Origin: Sphingobacterium athyrii | GTDB lineage: Bacteria > Bacteroidota > Bacteroidia > Sphingobacteriales > Sphingobacteriaceae | Length of the DNA: 64,000 bases | Reading direction: 5' to 3' | Assembly (NCBI RefSeq): GCF_003071065.1 | Contig: NZ_QCXX01000002.1 | Coordinates: 186,001-250,000 of the forward strand | Shown: piece by piece, positions 35,175 to 44,973 of the stretch | Numbering within the stretch: position 1 is the stretch's first letter | Layout: every line of letters starts with the position of its first letter | The notes under the pieces: model-generated | What the model was told of the DNA's origin: nothing | The model's database searches: none | What the model saw: the letters and a program-made list of their open reading frames with translations, nothing else | Position numbers and translations under genes: made by a program

Positions 35175-38100
35175 TTAAAATTGCATATTAAGTCCAAAGA
35201 GGAAATTTCGCGTGGTTGGGTAAGCTGAAAGCTCAATTCCTGAAGTTAAATTCGGGCTTCCGTCACCGGCTAATTCTGGCGAAAAACCACTATAATTTGT
35301 AAACATAAACGGATTTTGAGCCGTTACATATAAACGTAATTTAGATTTCGAGCTATATAAATTGTTAAAGGTGTAACCTAAAGTGATATTGTTGATTCGG
35401 AAATAACTTCCTGACTCTAAATAATAATTAGAAGGTAAATACGATCTGTCTGCTCCCGGATGCGCATTTGTATGGTTATCTGGAGTCCAGCGATTTTCAA
35501 AAGTTTCTAAATCAACATTTTGACCAGCATTCATACGTGCACTTCTTAATCCGTTGTAGATTTTGTTGCCCGAAACCCCATATCCCGAAAGATTAAAGTC
35601 TATTGCTTTGTAATTGATCCCCAGATTTATACCGTAAGTCGACGATGGTAAAAATGAACCAAAGAATATACGGTCACGTGAGTCAATGATACCATCGTTA
35701 TTCTGATCTTTAAATTTCAGATATCCCGGTCTAGCTGGACCATTCGATGGATAATTTTTGACATCTTCCGCATTCTGAAATACACCATTTGTTTCATACA
35801 TCCACCATCCATAAATGGGTTGCCCAACACGTAATTGTTTTGTTAATTCTCCATTGTTGAGACTGCCGCCTTGATCACCATCGTATGCTGCTTTGACTTC
35901 CTTAACAGTATTTTTGTTGTAAGAATAATTTACGCCAACTGTATAGCTGAAATCCGGAGAAATTGATTTATTCCAGTTTAAGGCGAATTCAACCCCTTGA
36001 TTTAAGATTTTGGCCCCGTGATCATAAAATTTTTCTTCATAAGCAGAAGTGAACGTCGGAGTGACCAATAAGATTGCATTCGTATTCATTTTATGATAAT
36101 AATCAATCGAACCCGAAAGTTGATTATTTAAAAATGCAAAATCTAGCCCAGCTCCAGTTTCTTCTGTAACCTCCCAACTCAAATTTTTTGCAGGGGTACC
36201 ATAAGCACTTCCAAATACCATCGTTTGTTCGGGGCCAAATACGTAGTTGTAATTTGAACTTTCCGGACTCTGTAGAATGGTAGATACATTTAATGGGATA
36301 TCTTGGTTACCAAGTTTTCCCCAGTTTCCACGAACCTTCAATAGGTTGATCCAGCTAACATCTTTCATGAAATCTTCATTGGTAACAGTCCATCCTAAGC
36401 CAACGGAAGGGAAAGTACCCCAATATTTTCCTGTATTGCGAAAGACACTAGAACCATCACGTCGCAATGTTGCAGTTAAATAGTATCTACTATCATAATT
36501 ATACTGGACACGTCCGAAATAGGAGGCTAGTGCTCGGGGGGTATAATAGGTCTGTAATGCAATACGATCATAGTCTGCTCCCGGTGTATTATTAGCAAGG
36601 TTAATATTCCAATATTGTTCCTTTTCAGGAACATCATATCCAGTCATGCTCGTCATGCTATTGATATCATATTTTTCCCGTGACATACCTAAAACAGCTT
36701 CAATATGATGTTTTTCGAAACTTTTATTAAATGTCAAAAAGTTCTCCCATGACCAACGAAATTGTTCTAAATCAACGTAGTTTAAACTGTTGTTAGCAAA
36801 TTGAATATCATCCGGAGATGCCGCTTTGCTCGAGGCAAAATCTTCTGCTGTTTTCTGTGGATTAGCGTTAAGCCAACGATCTTTTATATCAGTAAAAATA
36901 CGTTGTTTGGAATAAAATTTATTGCCACCAATGCGTGAATTGACTTTTAAATAGTCGGTAATTTTAAATTCACCTTCAAAACTGCCTTGTAGACGAAGTG
37001 TATTTGTTCTTTCATTTTGACGTAGCACCTCGTACAAGGGATTTCCTTCATCATTTAATTTGGCAATAATATCACCAGATTTGCCAGTTATTCCCCCCAG
37101 ACCGGTAGTTTGATTATAATATCCAGTGCCATACCGACCATTGTCATACCGGACGGGCATTATTGGCGCTTGTCGATAAGCGGTGTTAAATGCACTAAAC
37201 GGTTTGGGAGTGGCGTTTGTTAAAGTTAAATTTAAATTTTGACTGAATTTCAGACGATTATCTAAAAATTTGTATACATTATTATTTCGTAAGGTATTTC
37301 TAACAAATTTTGAACCATCCAAAATTCCATTTTCGGTAAAATTGTTGGCAGATACGAAGTAGTCTATTTTTTCAGTGCCCCCGGAAATATTAACCGAATT
37401 ATTAAATACTGAGCCTGTTTTTAATAATTCATCGTACCAATCCGTATCATAGGTTTGTTCTTTTTTTAGGCTATATTTTTCCCCGGTCGAAGACCAATAT
37501 TCATTTGCATATTGTGCAAATTGTGATGCATTAGCCATTTTAACACGGTTGAGAATTTTCTTCAGCCCAGCATAGCTTTCATAATTGATGTTAACAGAAC
37601 CAGCCTTCCCCTTTTTTGTAGTCACAATAATGACACCATTTGCTGCCCGAAGACCATATATGGAAGCCGAAGATGCATCCTTTAATACATCCATCGATTC
37701 GATATCCGAAGGATTGATATTATTGATGTCCGTTTGTGCAATACCGTCAACGATATACAATGGATTTCTTCCACCTAAAGCCGTTCCCAATCCACGAATG
37801 ATAACATTTGGCGAAGAGCCTGGTGCTTCATTTGCGATGATATTTAAACCTGCAGCTTTGCCTTGTATGGATTGCATCGCAGACATTGCCGGTTGCTTCG
37901 TGATATCGGATGACTTCAAGGAGCTAATTGATCCTGTCAAGTCAGCCTTTTTTTGTGTACCGTAACCGATGACAACAACTTCTTCCAAGGCTTTATTTTC
38001 ATTCTCTAAAAATACATTGAGTTGCGTCTGATTACCGATGTATACCGTTTGTTTGCGATAACCTAGAAAGTTAAATACCAGTGAATCGGTAGGAGCGGCA

Positions 38101-38282
38101 TTGATCTGAAATTTCCCCGTTGCGTCGGTTTTTGTAGATACTGTTTTCCCTTTAATACTAATGGTGACCCCAGGCATGGATACCATGCTTGAGCCATCTT
38201 TGACTACCCCTTGTATAGAAGTTTGTCCATAGGCTACCGAGACGACCATGGATGTCAAAAATAATGCGGATAGATTCCTCAT
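35175..38282 (-). CDS. SusC/RagA family TonB-dependent transporter of PUL 1
   Basis: About 1035 residues from the ATG at 38282. The frame runs to 38336, but the signal peptide MRNLSALFLTSMVVSVAYGQ and a promoter at 38334-38364 exclude the longer start. A carboxypeptidase-like domain, the LEEVVVIGYGTQKKADLTGS segment, a plug with YIVDGIAQTDINNINPSDIES and a C-terminal barrel ending in FLFGLNMQF are all present. It imports glucan fragments with SusD. Its short leader carries AAATAACCAA (38316-38325 on the minus strand), complementary to the small RNA family. Confidence 0.94.
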   Translation of the reverse strand: MRNLSALFLTSMVVSVAYGQTSIQGVVKDGSSMVSMPGVTISIKGKTVSTKTDATGKFQINAAPTDSLVFNFLGYRKQTVYIGNQTQLNVFLENENKALEEVVVIGYGTQKKADLTGSISSLKSSDITKQPAMSAMQSIQGKAAGLNIIANEAPGSSPNVIIRGLGTALGGRNPLYIVDGIAQTDINNINPSDIESMDVLKDASSASIYGLRAANGVIIVTTKKGKAGSVNINYESYAGLKKILNRVKMANASQFAQYANEYWSSTGEKYSLKKEQTYDTDWYDELLKTGSVFNNSVNISGGTEKIDYFVSANNFTENGILDGSKFVRNTLRNNNVYKFLDNRLKFSQNLNLTLTNATPKPFSAFNTAYRQAPIMPVRYDNGRYGTGYYNQTTGLGGITGKSGDIIAKLNDEGNPLYEVLRQNERTNTLRLQGSFEGEFKITDYLKVNSRIGGNKFYSKQRIFTDIKDRWLNANPQKTAEDFASSKAASPDDIQFANNSLNYVDLEQFRWSWENFLTFNKSFEKHHIEAVLGMSREKYDINSMTSMTGYDVPEKEQYWNINLANNTPGADYDRIALQTYYTPRALASYFGRVQYNYDSRYYLTATLRRDGSSVFRNTGKYWGTFPSVGLGWTVTNEDFMKDVSWINLLKVRGNWGKLGNQDIPLNVSTILQSPESSNYNYVFGPEQTMVFGSAYGTPAKNLSWEVTEETGAGLDFAFLNNQLSGSIDYYHKMNTNAILLVTPTFTSAYEEKFYDHGAKILNQGVEFALNWNKSISPDFSYTVGVNYSYNKNTVKEVKAAYDGDQGGSLNNGELTKQLRVGQPIYGWWMYETNGVFQNAEDVKNYPSNGPARPGYLKFKDQNNDGIIDSRDRIFFGSFLPSSTYGINLGINYKAIDFNLSGYGVSGNKIYNGLRSARMNAGQNVDLETFENRWTPDNHTNAHPGADRSYLPSNYYLESGSYFRINNITLGYTFNNLYSSKSKLRLYVTAQNPFMFTNYSGFSPELAGDGSPNLTSGIELSAYPTTRNFLFGLNMQF

Positions 38283-38333
38283 ATCGTAAATTTTTGGTGT
38301 TTGTTTAAAATACAGTTGGTTATTTCCCTGAAG

Positions 38334-38364
38334 CAAATATGTTGATGTAGTACAACTTCGCCAA
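38334..38364 (-). promoter_or_regulatory. Promoter of PUL 1 (susC)
   Basis: Minus-strand TTG (38362-38364), exactly 20 bases, CATATTTG (38334-38341), one base from TAnnTTTG. The predicted start near 38327 gives a leader of about 45 nt that includes AAATAACCAA at 38316-38325. Confidence 0.6.
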
Positions 38365-38472
38365 AATTTAACATTTTCACATCACTACTACAGTTAATTT
38401 TTACTTTCTCAAAGTAAATTTGTTTTTACTTTAAATAGCTGATAGTAAAAATATAAAGAAGTGTTTTTATAC

Positions 38473-38514
38473 AAAAAAAAGCATGCGTTAGTGTGAAGGT
38501 GACACTAACGCATG
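38473..38514 (-). terminator. Rho-independent terminator after the SusR-like regulator
   Basis: 13-bp perfect stem CATGCGTTAGTGT (38482-38494) / ACACTAACGCATG (38502-38514), 7-base loop, then eight U on the minus strand. It separates the regulator transcript from the PUL 1 promoter. Confidence 0.88.
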
Positions 38515-38548
38515 TGTGTGGTAATGATGTAGTGTTTGTGGCGAAATT

Positions 38549-41434
38549 TTAACGTTCCAATAGGAATTCAGAGAGGTTTTTATCTGTTGGAATACCCAAT
38601 TTCTTACGCAAACGATAGCGCCTGATTTCTACCCCCCGCGTACTAATGTTGAGTAATGAAGCAATCTCTTTACTCGACATATTGAGCCGCAGGTAAGCAC
38701 ATAATTTTAGATCATTGGGGACAAGGTCTGGAAATTCATGCTTTAATTTTTTAAAGAAATTCTCATGCGATTCATTAAAACTCTTCTCAAAAATGTGCCA
38801 GTCACGATCATCGTTATGGGCATCTTCGATCAGCTTATTTATTTTTTTCAGTTCGTCAGAACTTAGCTTGTTGCCTTCTGCATCTTTAAGCTGCTTGAGT
38901 TCATCGTGCAGATTGTTCAACATTTCATTTTTATAGACAATATTGAGTGCAGCGTTGGCCAGTTCCTTGTTCTTTAGATTAAGTTGATCTTCCAGTTGTT
39001 GGTTCTTCAATTTAATCCATTCCTTTTCCTGCTGTTCGGCTTCTCTTTCCAATGCAATTTTCTTCTCTTCCAGCCATTTTCGCTTCGCCTGAAACTGTCT
39101 CTTTCTTTCTCGTTGAAGATTAAAATTATAAAGAAGATAAACCATTCCGCCGGACATCAAAATATAAATGCTTTTTGCCCACCAGGAGAGGTACCAGGGA
39201 TATTTAATGGTGAGAGCAATCGTCTGTACCTCCGAAGTCAAGCCAGTGTTGGTTCTGGCCCTTACTTTAATTTCGAAATGCCCATAGGGCAAGTTTGTAA
39301 AATCTTGAAAGGCTGTTTCACTCCATTCAGACCATTTTCCTGAATACCCGTCGAGGTAATATTGGTATTGTAATGGTGAAGAGGAATAATAAGGGCTTGA
39401 GAAGCTCACCCGGAGATTGTTTTCGGATGAGGCCAATTCAAGGTCAGCCCCCGGTAAGATAGTTTCTCCGGTTGTGAGATTGGTCAATTGAGCAATCTGC
39501 GGTGGCGGCAATATAAATTTAGCGGGCTCATCAGAATTTCGGTAAATGGCAAAACCATCGTCCAAGCCAATGAGATAGTAGTGATTTTCTATGGGTAGGA
39601 TGTTTTCATAATTATTCATCATACGATCTTGCAAAGGGCTGAGGAGATTGGAGTCTATCTTCAGTTTTCCTTTGCTATCAAAATCCACTTTGGCAATTTT
39701 TGTCTTCTGAATAAACCAATAACTATTGGTGTTGATGGGAATTATCTTATTTGAATTTTTGTAACTTCCTAATGCATTGTTCAATTCATCGGAATAGCTA
39801 AAGCGTTTGACAATGTTATCAAACTGCATGAAGCCACTGTCTGTGGCGAAAACGAGATTATTTTCTAAGGTATAAATTCCATTAAATCTTCGTTTAGCAG
39901 CGAGACTGTCTTGCATCGATGTAAATTGGATATGTGCTTTTTGGAAGCTCGGATCAAAATTAATTAACTGTACCTGTCCCCAATCCCCAATCCAAAATGA
40001 ATGGTTATCTTTTTGGGCAAGGAATCGAACAGGTTCTTTGATTGAAGAAAATTGCTGCACAAATTGAATTTGTTTACCATCAAAAACGAATTTTGATAAT
40101 CCGGTATAATTCCCCTGAAGAATATTTTTTGTTCCAAAGATAGGTTTGAATATCCAGCCCCCTGTAATTTGGGAGATCTTTTCCAATTTACCACCGACCA
40201 GTTTGAAGGTTCCTTCATTATGACCGCAAATGAGGTCTTCACCGAAAATGGTCAATGTCCAGACTTGACCATTTGAATTGGGGACTTGTACAAAATCTAA
40301 TGAATTATAATTGTTTAAACCCTTCCATTCACTGACGAATAAGCCCTTATTTGTCCCTAAGTAAATTTTCCCCTGGTAAATAATTGAAGTATACACAGTA
40401 CCTATCTTGCCTACAAAGTCGGTGTAGAAAGATAAAGATGAGTTGATTTCGATACGGTCAATTCCATTATCGAGGCCTACCCAGATATTTTGTTGTTTAT
40501 CCTTTACGATGCTAAGTACCGTATTATTCTGTAAACCATTGTTTTTATTGATATGTTGAACAATTTCTCCAGTTTTATTGATAATAATCACGCCATTTTG
40601 AATGGTGCCAAAAGCATATTGACCATCGTATAAATAAATACCGTTATTTATTTGAGATTGACTAAGAATAGCATTGGCTGGAATTAACCATTGTTTAATT
40701 AAACCGTTGGACGCCATCAGATAAAGCCCGTGTCGGGCAGTAGCAACTATTGAGTGATCCTTATCAAAGGGTAATATCGCTAAAATATTTTTATCCCGGA
40801 GAATCTCCTTGCCTTGTACAGGGACCAGCTTTCCGGCTCTAAATTCATGTAGACCACTGGGGAGCTGTTCAAAAAATAGCTGATTGTTGAGCTGATGGGG
40901 AAATAAGAATGGTTCACCTTTAGCTATAAGTGGTCTGATTTTATTGTTTTCCCAGATGTAGGACTTAGAAAAAGTGTGGAAGAATACACGATGATCCTCC
41001 ACGATAATTTTCCAGATCTCCTCATTTGGAAAATAAGTCTTGTCTGCTACCAATTTGGATAAGCTATGATAGGTCATCTCTCCAAATGCCTTTGAAGTCC
41101 AGTAGCCGAATTCACCTCGTCCGCCTGTATATACTCTTCCAGCTTTATCAACAGCGACACTACGTACTGTTGAGTGGTTGGGAAGTGGGTACATGCGCCA
41201 GAATTGTCCGTCAAATCGTAGCAAACCTTCTGTATTGGCGCTATAGACCCGTCCTTCTTGATCGATAGCCAATGACCAATTCTGGTTTCCAGCTTTGTAT
41301 TGGCTTTTTTTGTATTGCTTTACAAATGGTGTTCCCGTAGGTATGATTGTCTGGCAATAGCCGGTATCCATATTAAGAATAAAAAAAGCGCAAAACCAAA
41401 AGATACAGGCAATGCTATATTTTTTTGATATCAT
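38549..41434 (-). CDS. SusR-like membrane regulator: propeller sensor, Y_Y_Y domain, LuxR-type HTH
   Basis: About 961 residues from the ATG at 41434 (a GTG at 41446 is the other option). A signal peptide precedes two runs of two-component-regulator propeller repeats (such as NIWVGLDNGIDRIE near 315). A Y_Y_Y domain follows (YQYYLDGYSGKWSEWSE), then one membrane helix (SIYILMSGGMVYLLYNF). A long coiled coil rich in Lys/Glu comes next. It ends in a helix-turn-helix (LCAYLRLNMSSKEIASLLNISTRGVEIRRYRLRKKL). No kinase or receiver is present, as in SusR of Bacteroides. It probably binds an oligosaccharide in the periplasm and activates transcription. It lies upstream of PUL 1 and divergent from PUL 2. 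Confidence 0.9.
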   Translation of the reverse strand: MISKKYSIACIFWFCAFFILNMDTGYCQTIIPTGTPFVKQYKKSQYKAGNQNWSLAIDQEGRVYSANTEGLLRFDGQFWRMYPLPNHSTVRSVAVDKAGRVYTGGRGEFGYWTSKAFGEMTYHSLSKLVADKTYFPNEEIWKIIVEDHRVFFHTFSKSYIWENNKIRPLIAKGEPFLFPHQLNNQLFFEQLPSGLHEFRAGKLVPVQGKEILRDKNILAILPFDKDHSIVATARHGLYLMASNGLIKQWLIPANAILSQSQINNGIYLYDGQYAFGTIQNGVIIINKTGEIVQHINKNNGLQNNTVLSIVKDKQQNIWVGLDNGIDRIEINSSLSFYTDFVGKIGTVYTSIIYQGKIYLGTNKGLFVSEWKGLNNYNSLDFVQVPNSNGQVWTLTIFGEDLICGHNEGTFKLVGGKLEKISQITGGWIFKPIFGTKNILQGNYTGLSKFVFDGKQIQFVQQFSSIKEPVRFLAQKDNHSFWIGDWGQVQLINFDPSFQKAHIQFTSMQDSLAAKRRFNGIYTLENNLVFATDSGFMQFDNIVKRFSYSDELNNALGSYKNSNKIIPINTNSYWFIQKTKIAKVDFDSKGKLKIDSNLLSPLQDRMMNNYENILPIENHYYLIGLDDGFAIYRNSDEPAKFILPPPQIAQLTNLTTGETILPGADLELASSENNLRVSFSSPYYSSSPLQYQYYLDGYSGKWSEWSETAFQDFTNLPYGHFEIKVRARTNTGLTSEVQTIALTIKYPWYLSWWAKSIYILMSGGMVYLLYNFNLQRERKRQFQAKRKWLEEKKIALEREAEQQEKEWIKLKNQQLEDQLNLKNKELANAALNIVYKNEMLNNLHDELKQLKDAEGNKLSSDELKKINKLIEDAHNDDRDWHIFEKSFNESHENFFKKLKHEFPDLVPNDLKLCAYLRLNMSSKEIASLLNISTRGVEIRRYRLRKKLGIPTDKNLSEFLLER

Positions 41435-41446
41435 CGAATATCTCAC

Positions 41447-41755
41447 TTTAAATTGATTTGAAAAGCAATATATAGATTTTATCGCAAATGGGCGAATGCG
41501 AGCCGCAGATGATTGTTATTATAGACATTTAAGCTATTTTTTTAAACAAAATAGTCGAAATCGTTTTCGCATTTTTAATCCCCTAATTCCATGAAGTCTA
41601 TTCGTTTTTTAATTACCTTGGAAACAAATAACCAAACAAAAGACAACTATGACTTGAACAAATCTTTAAAAATTAGATTTGGATTCAAACGAATTGCTCA
41701 AGGAGGGAATCCATCAATCAAAACGTAAACCCAAAAAACACTAAACAGTAAAATT
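41447..41755. other. Leader region of the first SusC gene of PUL 2
   Basis: 309 bases between divergent starts. AAATAACCAA at 41626-41635 and GACAACTATGA at 41642-41652 match the leader and start of the second SusC gene (46756-46785), but here the ATG is followed at once by ACT TGA. A 24-codon frame with a TTG start (41654-41728) follows, then the true SusC ATG at 41756. This looks like a displaced or eroded SusC start, or a leader peptide. Confidence 0.45.
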
Positions 41756-44700
41756 ATGAAATCAAAGCTTTTCGGAAGAGGGCCCTGTGCGCTTATTCCC
41801 TATGCTTCCATGGCAATATTTTTGTCACCGGGACTATCATTGGGAATAACTAAAAGCCAAGACAGAAGTACCCATCTTCAAATTAATCAGGAAGAATTAG
41901 AAATCAGAGGTAAGGTTGTCAACAAAGATAATTCTCCTTTGCAGGGAGTATCCATAAGTGTAAAAGGAATCCCCGATCGGAGTACCCAGACCAACGATAA
42001 AGGGGAATTTATGATCAAGGTGCCTGCACATGCAACTTTAACTTTTTCATCCATAGGCTACGCTGGACAAGAAATTAAACTTGGGGCGAATCAAAAGACA
42101 GTACAGCTCACCTTACAGTCGAACGAGTCACTTATGGATGAGGTTGTTGTCGTGGGCTATGGAACACAACGAAAAAGTGATTTAACAGGTTCTGTCTCTT
42201 CCATTAATGCAAATCAAATTAATGCGTTTCCATTAGCCGGTACTGCACAAGCATTGCAGGGAAGAGCCCCCGGAGTCTCAGTGACCAGCACGAATGGAGA
42301 GCCCGGTAAAGCTCCTCGTGTACGGATTAGGGGTGGTAGTTCCATCAATGCGAGTAGTGATCCATTGTATGTGGTTGATGGCTTTCCGGGTAGTTCGGCC
42401 CCCGCTCCTGAAGATGTTGAATCTATCGAAGTATTAAAAGACGCTTCTGCAACAGCTATTTATGGTTCCAGAGGGGCTAATGGAGTGATCATGATAACAA
42501 CAAAAAAAGGACGTTCAGGCAAACCTGTTATTGAATTAAATAATTCCTTTGCTTCACAGAAAGTAGGGAAGCGCCTTTCGCTATTAAATGCGTCGGAATT
42601 TGCCGCTTATATTAACGATACCTATACGAATGCTGGAAACAATAATCTACCATTCAAAGATCCGAAATCCCTGGGTGAAGGAACCGATTGGCAGGATCTT
42701 ATTTTTAGAAACGGAAACCAGTTGAATAATCAAGTCTCCGTGTCGGGAGGCAGTGACAATATAAAATACTATACTTCCGTCAGTCATTTTGGACAAAAAG
42801 GAACTGTGATCAATTCCGATTTTAGAAGACTTTCCGGAACTTCAAATTTAGAAATGAAGGTTTCTGATCGAATCAAAATCGGAACCAGACTGCTGTTTAA
42901 TCGCAATAAGTTAAATGGTGTAAGGACACAGGAGGGAAGTAGCGGAACGACAGGTGCGGGAGTGATCTCTGCAGCCTTGCGCTTTGAACCCACACAGGGA
43001 GTTTACGATGAGGAAGGAAAATATACCTTAAAGCAGTTCGGTGATCCGCATGATAATCCGGTGGCTGCTGCGATGGAAAGAAAAAACGAGGTGATTACAG
43101 ATCTATTTCAGGGGAATGGATTTGTGGAGTTGGGGATCCTCAAAAATCTGATCTTTCGTAGCACCTTTGGTGTACAGGTCAGTAATCAACGTACAGGTAA
43201 TTATGTATCAAAAGAACTTGTCGAAGGGAGGAATTTCGGTGGAGTTGGATCGATCGCGGCACATAAAAATACCAATTTGATCAATGAAAACTTCCTGACA
43301 TATACACAAACCTTTCACGAAGACCATAATCTGAATGCTATGGCTGGTTATTCCTATCAGAGTTCTAGAAATGAAACCTGGCAGGCCAATAATCGAAATT
43401 TCATTTCAGACAGCTTTAGCTATTGGAATCTAGGTGCTGGGTCCAATTATCAAAATGCGTCCTCAAATCTTGAAGACTGGGTAATGTCTTCATTCTATGG
43501 ACGTTTAAATTACAATTACAAAAATCGCTACTTTATTACCGCTACGGGCAGGTACGATGGATCCTCAAAGTTTGGTGACAACAATAAATGGGCTTTCTTT
43601 CCTTCTGGAGCGCTTGCTTGGAATGTGAGCCAGGAGCCGTTTATGAAATCGATCGATTGGCTGAGCAATTTAAAATTGCGAACAAGTTATGGTGAAACTG
43701 GAAACTCTGAAATTGGTTCCTACCAATCTTTGGCTAGATTCTCACCTACCTTGACAACAATGGGCGGAAGTCCAGTTAACGCAGTGCGTCCCACGAATGT
43801 CGCCAACCCGAATCTGACTTGGGAAACAACCAAACAGACAGACGCCGGATTGGATATCGGCATTCTAAAGAGCCGAATCAACCTATCAGTAGACTATTAT
43901 TACAAAAAAACGATCAATCTCTTGTATCAGGTGCCACTGCCGCTCTATTCGGGTTTTACTACAGCGCTTCAGAATGTAGGAAGTGTACAAAACAAAGGTT
44001 GGGAATTTGGTTTGCAGACAACCAATCTCAATGGCGCCTTTGGATGGAAAACAGATTTTAACATCAGTTTCAATCGCAACAAGATTTTGCAGCTTCCTGG
44101 AGGCGAGATTCGATATAATACAATCCCTGGTCACATGCTTTCAACGGATTCGCAGCTGCTCCGTGAAGGAGAGGTACTCGGTGCATTTTTTGGATGGGTG
44201 ACAGATGGAATTTATCAGCAGGGTGATGATTTTAGCGCACAGCCAAATAAGAAACCCGGTGATATTCGCTATAAGGATTTATTTGGCCGCGATAAAAATA
44301 ACCAATTGACTGCTGGCGCAAATGGTGTTGTGAATGCCGATGACCGTACAATTATAGGCGATCCAAATCCTGATTTCACCTTCGGTTTTAACAATGATTT
44401 TAAGTACAAGAATTTTGATCTGAATATTTTTATGCAAGGAAGTTATGGCAATGATATGTTGAACATCACACGAATGGAACTGGACTGGATGGCCGGGAAA
44501 GGAAATGCCACTAAGGATGCATTGCGACGCTGGACACCCGAAAATACCAATACTGACGTACCAAGGGCAAGCTCAACTAACAATCCCGAAGTTTCCTCGC
44601 GTTGGGTAGAAGATGGCTCTTACCTCCGGTTAAAGAATCTTGCTCTTGGCTATAATTTTTCTGAAAAGTCACTCGAAAAAATTCATCTAAAATATTTAAG

Positions 44701-44857
44701 AATATATGTCAGTGCACAAAATATATGGACATGGACCAACTACACGGGTTTTGATCCTGAGGTAAGCTATCAGGACTCTAACCGAAATGTCGGATTAGAT
44801 TACATGGGCTACCCCAACATTAAATCGTACACCCTTGGCCTAAATCTGAGATTTTAA
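41756..44857 (+). CDS. SusC/RagA family TonB-dependent transporter, PUL 2 first pair
   Basis: 1033 residues. The N-terminal export signal is weaker than usual (charged start, hydrophobic segment about 15-32). It is followed by a carboxypeptidase-like domain (IRGKVVNKDNSPLQGVSISVKG), LMDEVVVVGYGTQRKSDLTGS near 127, a plug with YVVDGFPGSSAPAPEDVES, and a barrel ending in SYTLGLNLRF. It pairs with the SusD gene 117 bases downstream. A decayed-looking SusC-type start lies about 105 bases upstream, so the real N-terminus deserves checking. Confidence 0.93.
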   Translation: MKSKLFGRGPCALIPYASMAIFLSPGLSLGITKSQDRSTHLQINQEELEIRGKVVNKDNSPLQGVSISVKGIPDRSTQTNDKGEFMIKVPAHATLTFSSIGYAGQEIKLGANQKTVQLTLQSNESLMDEVVVVGYGTQRKSDLTGSVSSINANQINAFPLAGTAQALQGRAPGVSVTSTNGEPGKAPRVRIRGGSSINASSDPLYVVDGFPGSSAPAPEDVESIEVLKDASATAIYGSRGANGVIMITTKKGRSGKPVIELNNSFASQKVGKRLSLLNASEFAAYINDTYTNAGNNNLPFKDPKSLGEGTDWQDLIFRNGNQLNNQVSVSGGSDNIKYYTSVSHFGQKGTVINSDFRRLSGTSNLEMKVSDRIKIGTRLLFNRNKLNGVRTQEGSSGTTGAGVISAALRFEPTQGVYDEEGKYTLKQFGDPHDNPVAAAMERKNEVITDLFQGNGFVELGILKNLIFRSTFGVQVSNQRTGNYVSKELVEGRNFGGVGSIAAHKNTNLINENFLTYTQTFHEDHNLNAMAGYSYQSSRNETWQANNRNFISDSFSYWNLGAGSNYQNASSNLEDWVMSSFYGRLNYNYKNRYFITATGRYDGSSKFGDNNKWAFFPSGALAWNVSQEPFMKSIDWLSNLKLRTSYGETGNSEIGSYQSLARFSPTLTTMGGSPVNAVRPTNVANPNLTWETTKQTDAGLDIGILKSRINLSVDYYYKKTINLLYQVPLPLYSGFTTALQNVGSVQNKGWEFGLQTTNLNGAFGWKTDFNISFNRNKILQLPGGEIRYNTIPGHMLSTDSQLLREGEVLGAFFGWVTDGIYQQGDDFSAQPNKKPGDIRYKDLFGRDKNNQLTAGANGVVNADDRTIIGDPNPDFTFGFNNDFKYKNFDLNIFMQGSYGNDMLNITRMELDWMAGKGNATKDALRRWTPENTNTDVPRASSTNNPEVSSRWVEDGSYLRLKNLALGYNFSEKSLEKIHLKYLRIYVSAQNIWTWTNYTGFDPEVSYQDSNRNVGLDYMGYPNIKSYTLGLNLRF

Positions 44858-44973
44858 TAGCACGGATAATATTTTAAGGTGTTAATGATGAGTGAATTAA
44901 AGATAAATAATATATAATTAGAGTGTATCATTTCAGTTAACAAATCGAAATACGCACTTGTTAATAATAATTT

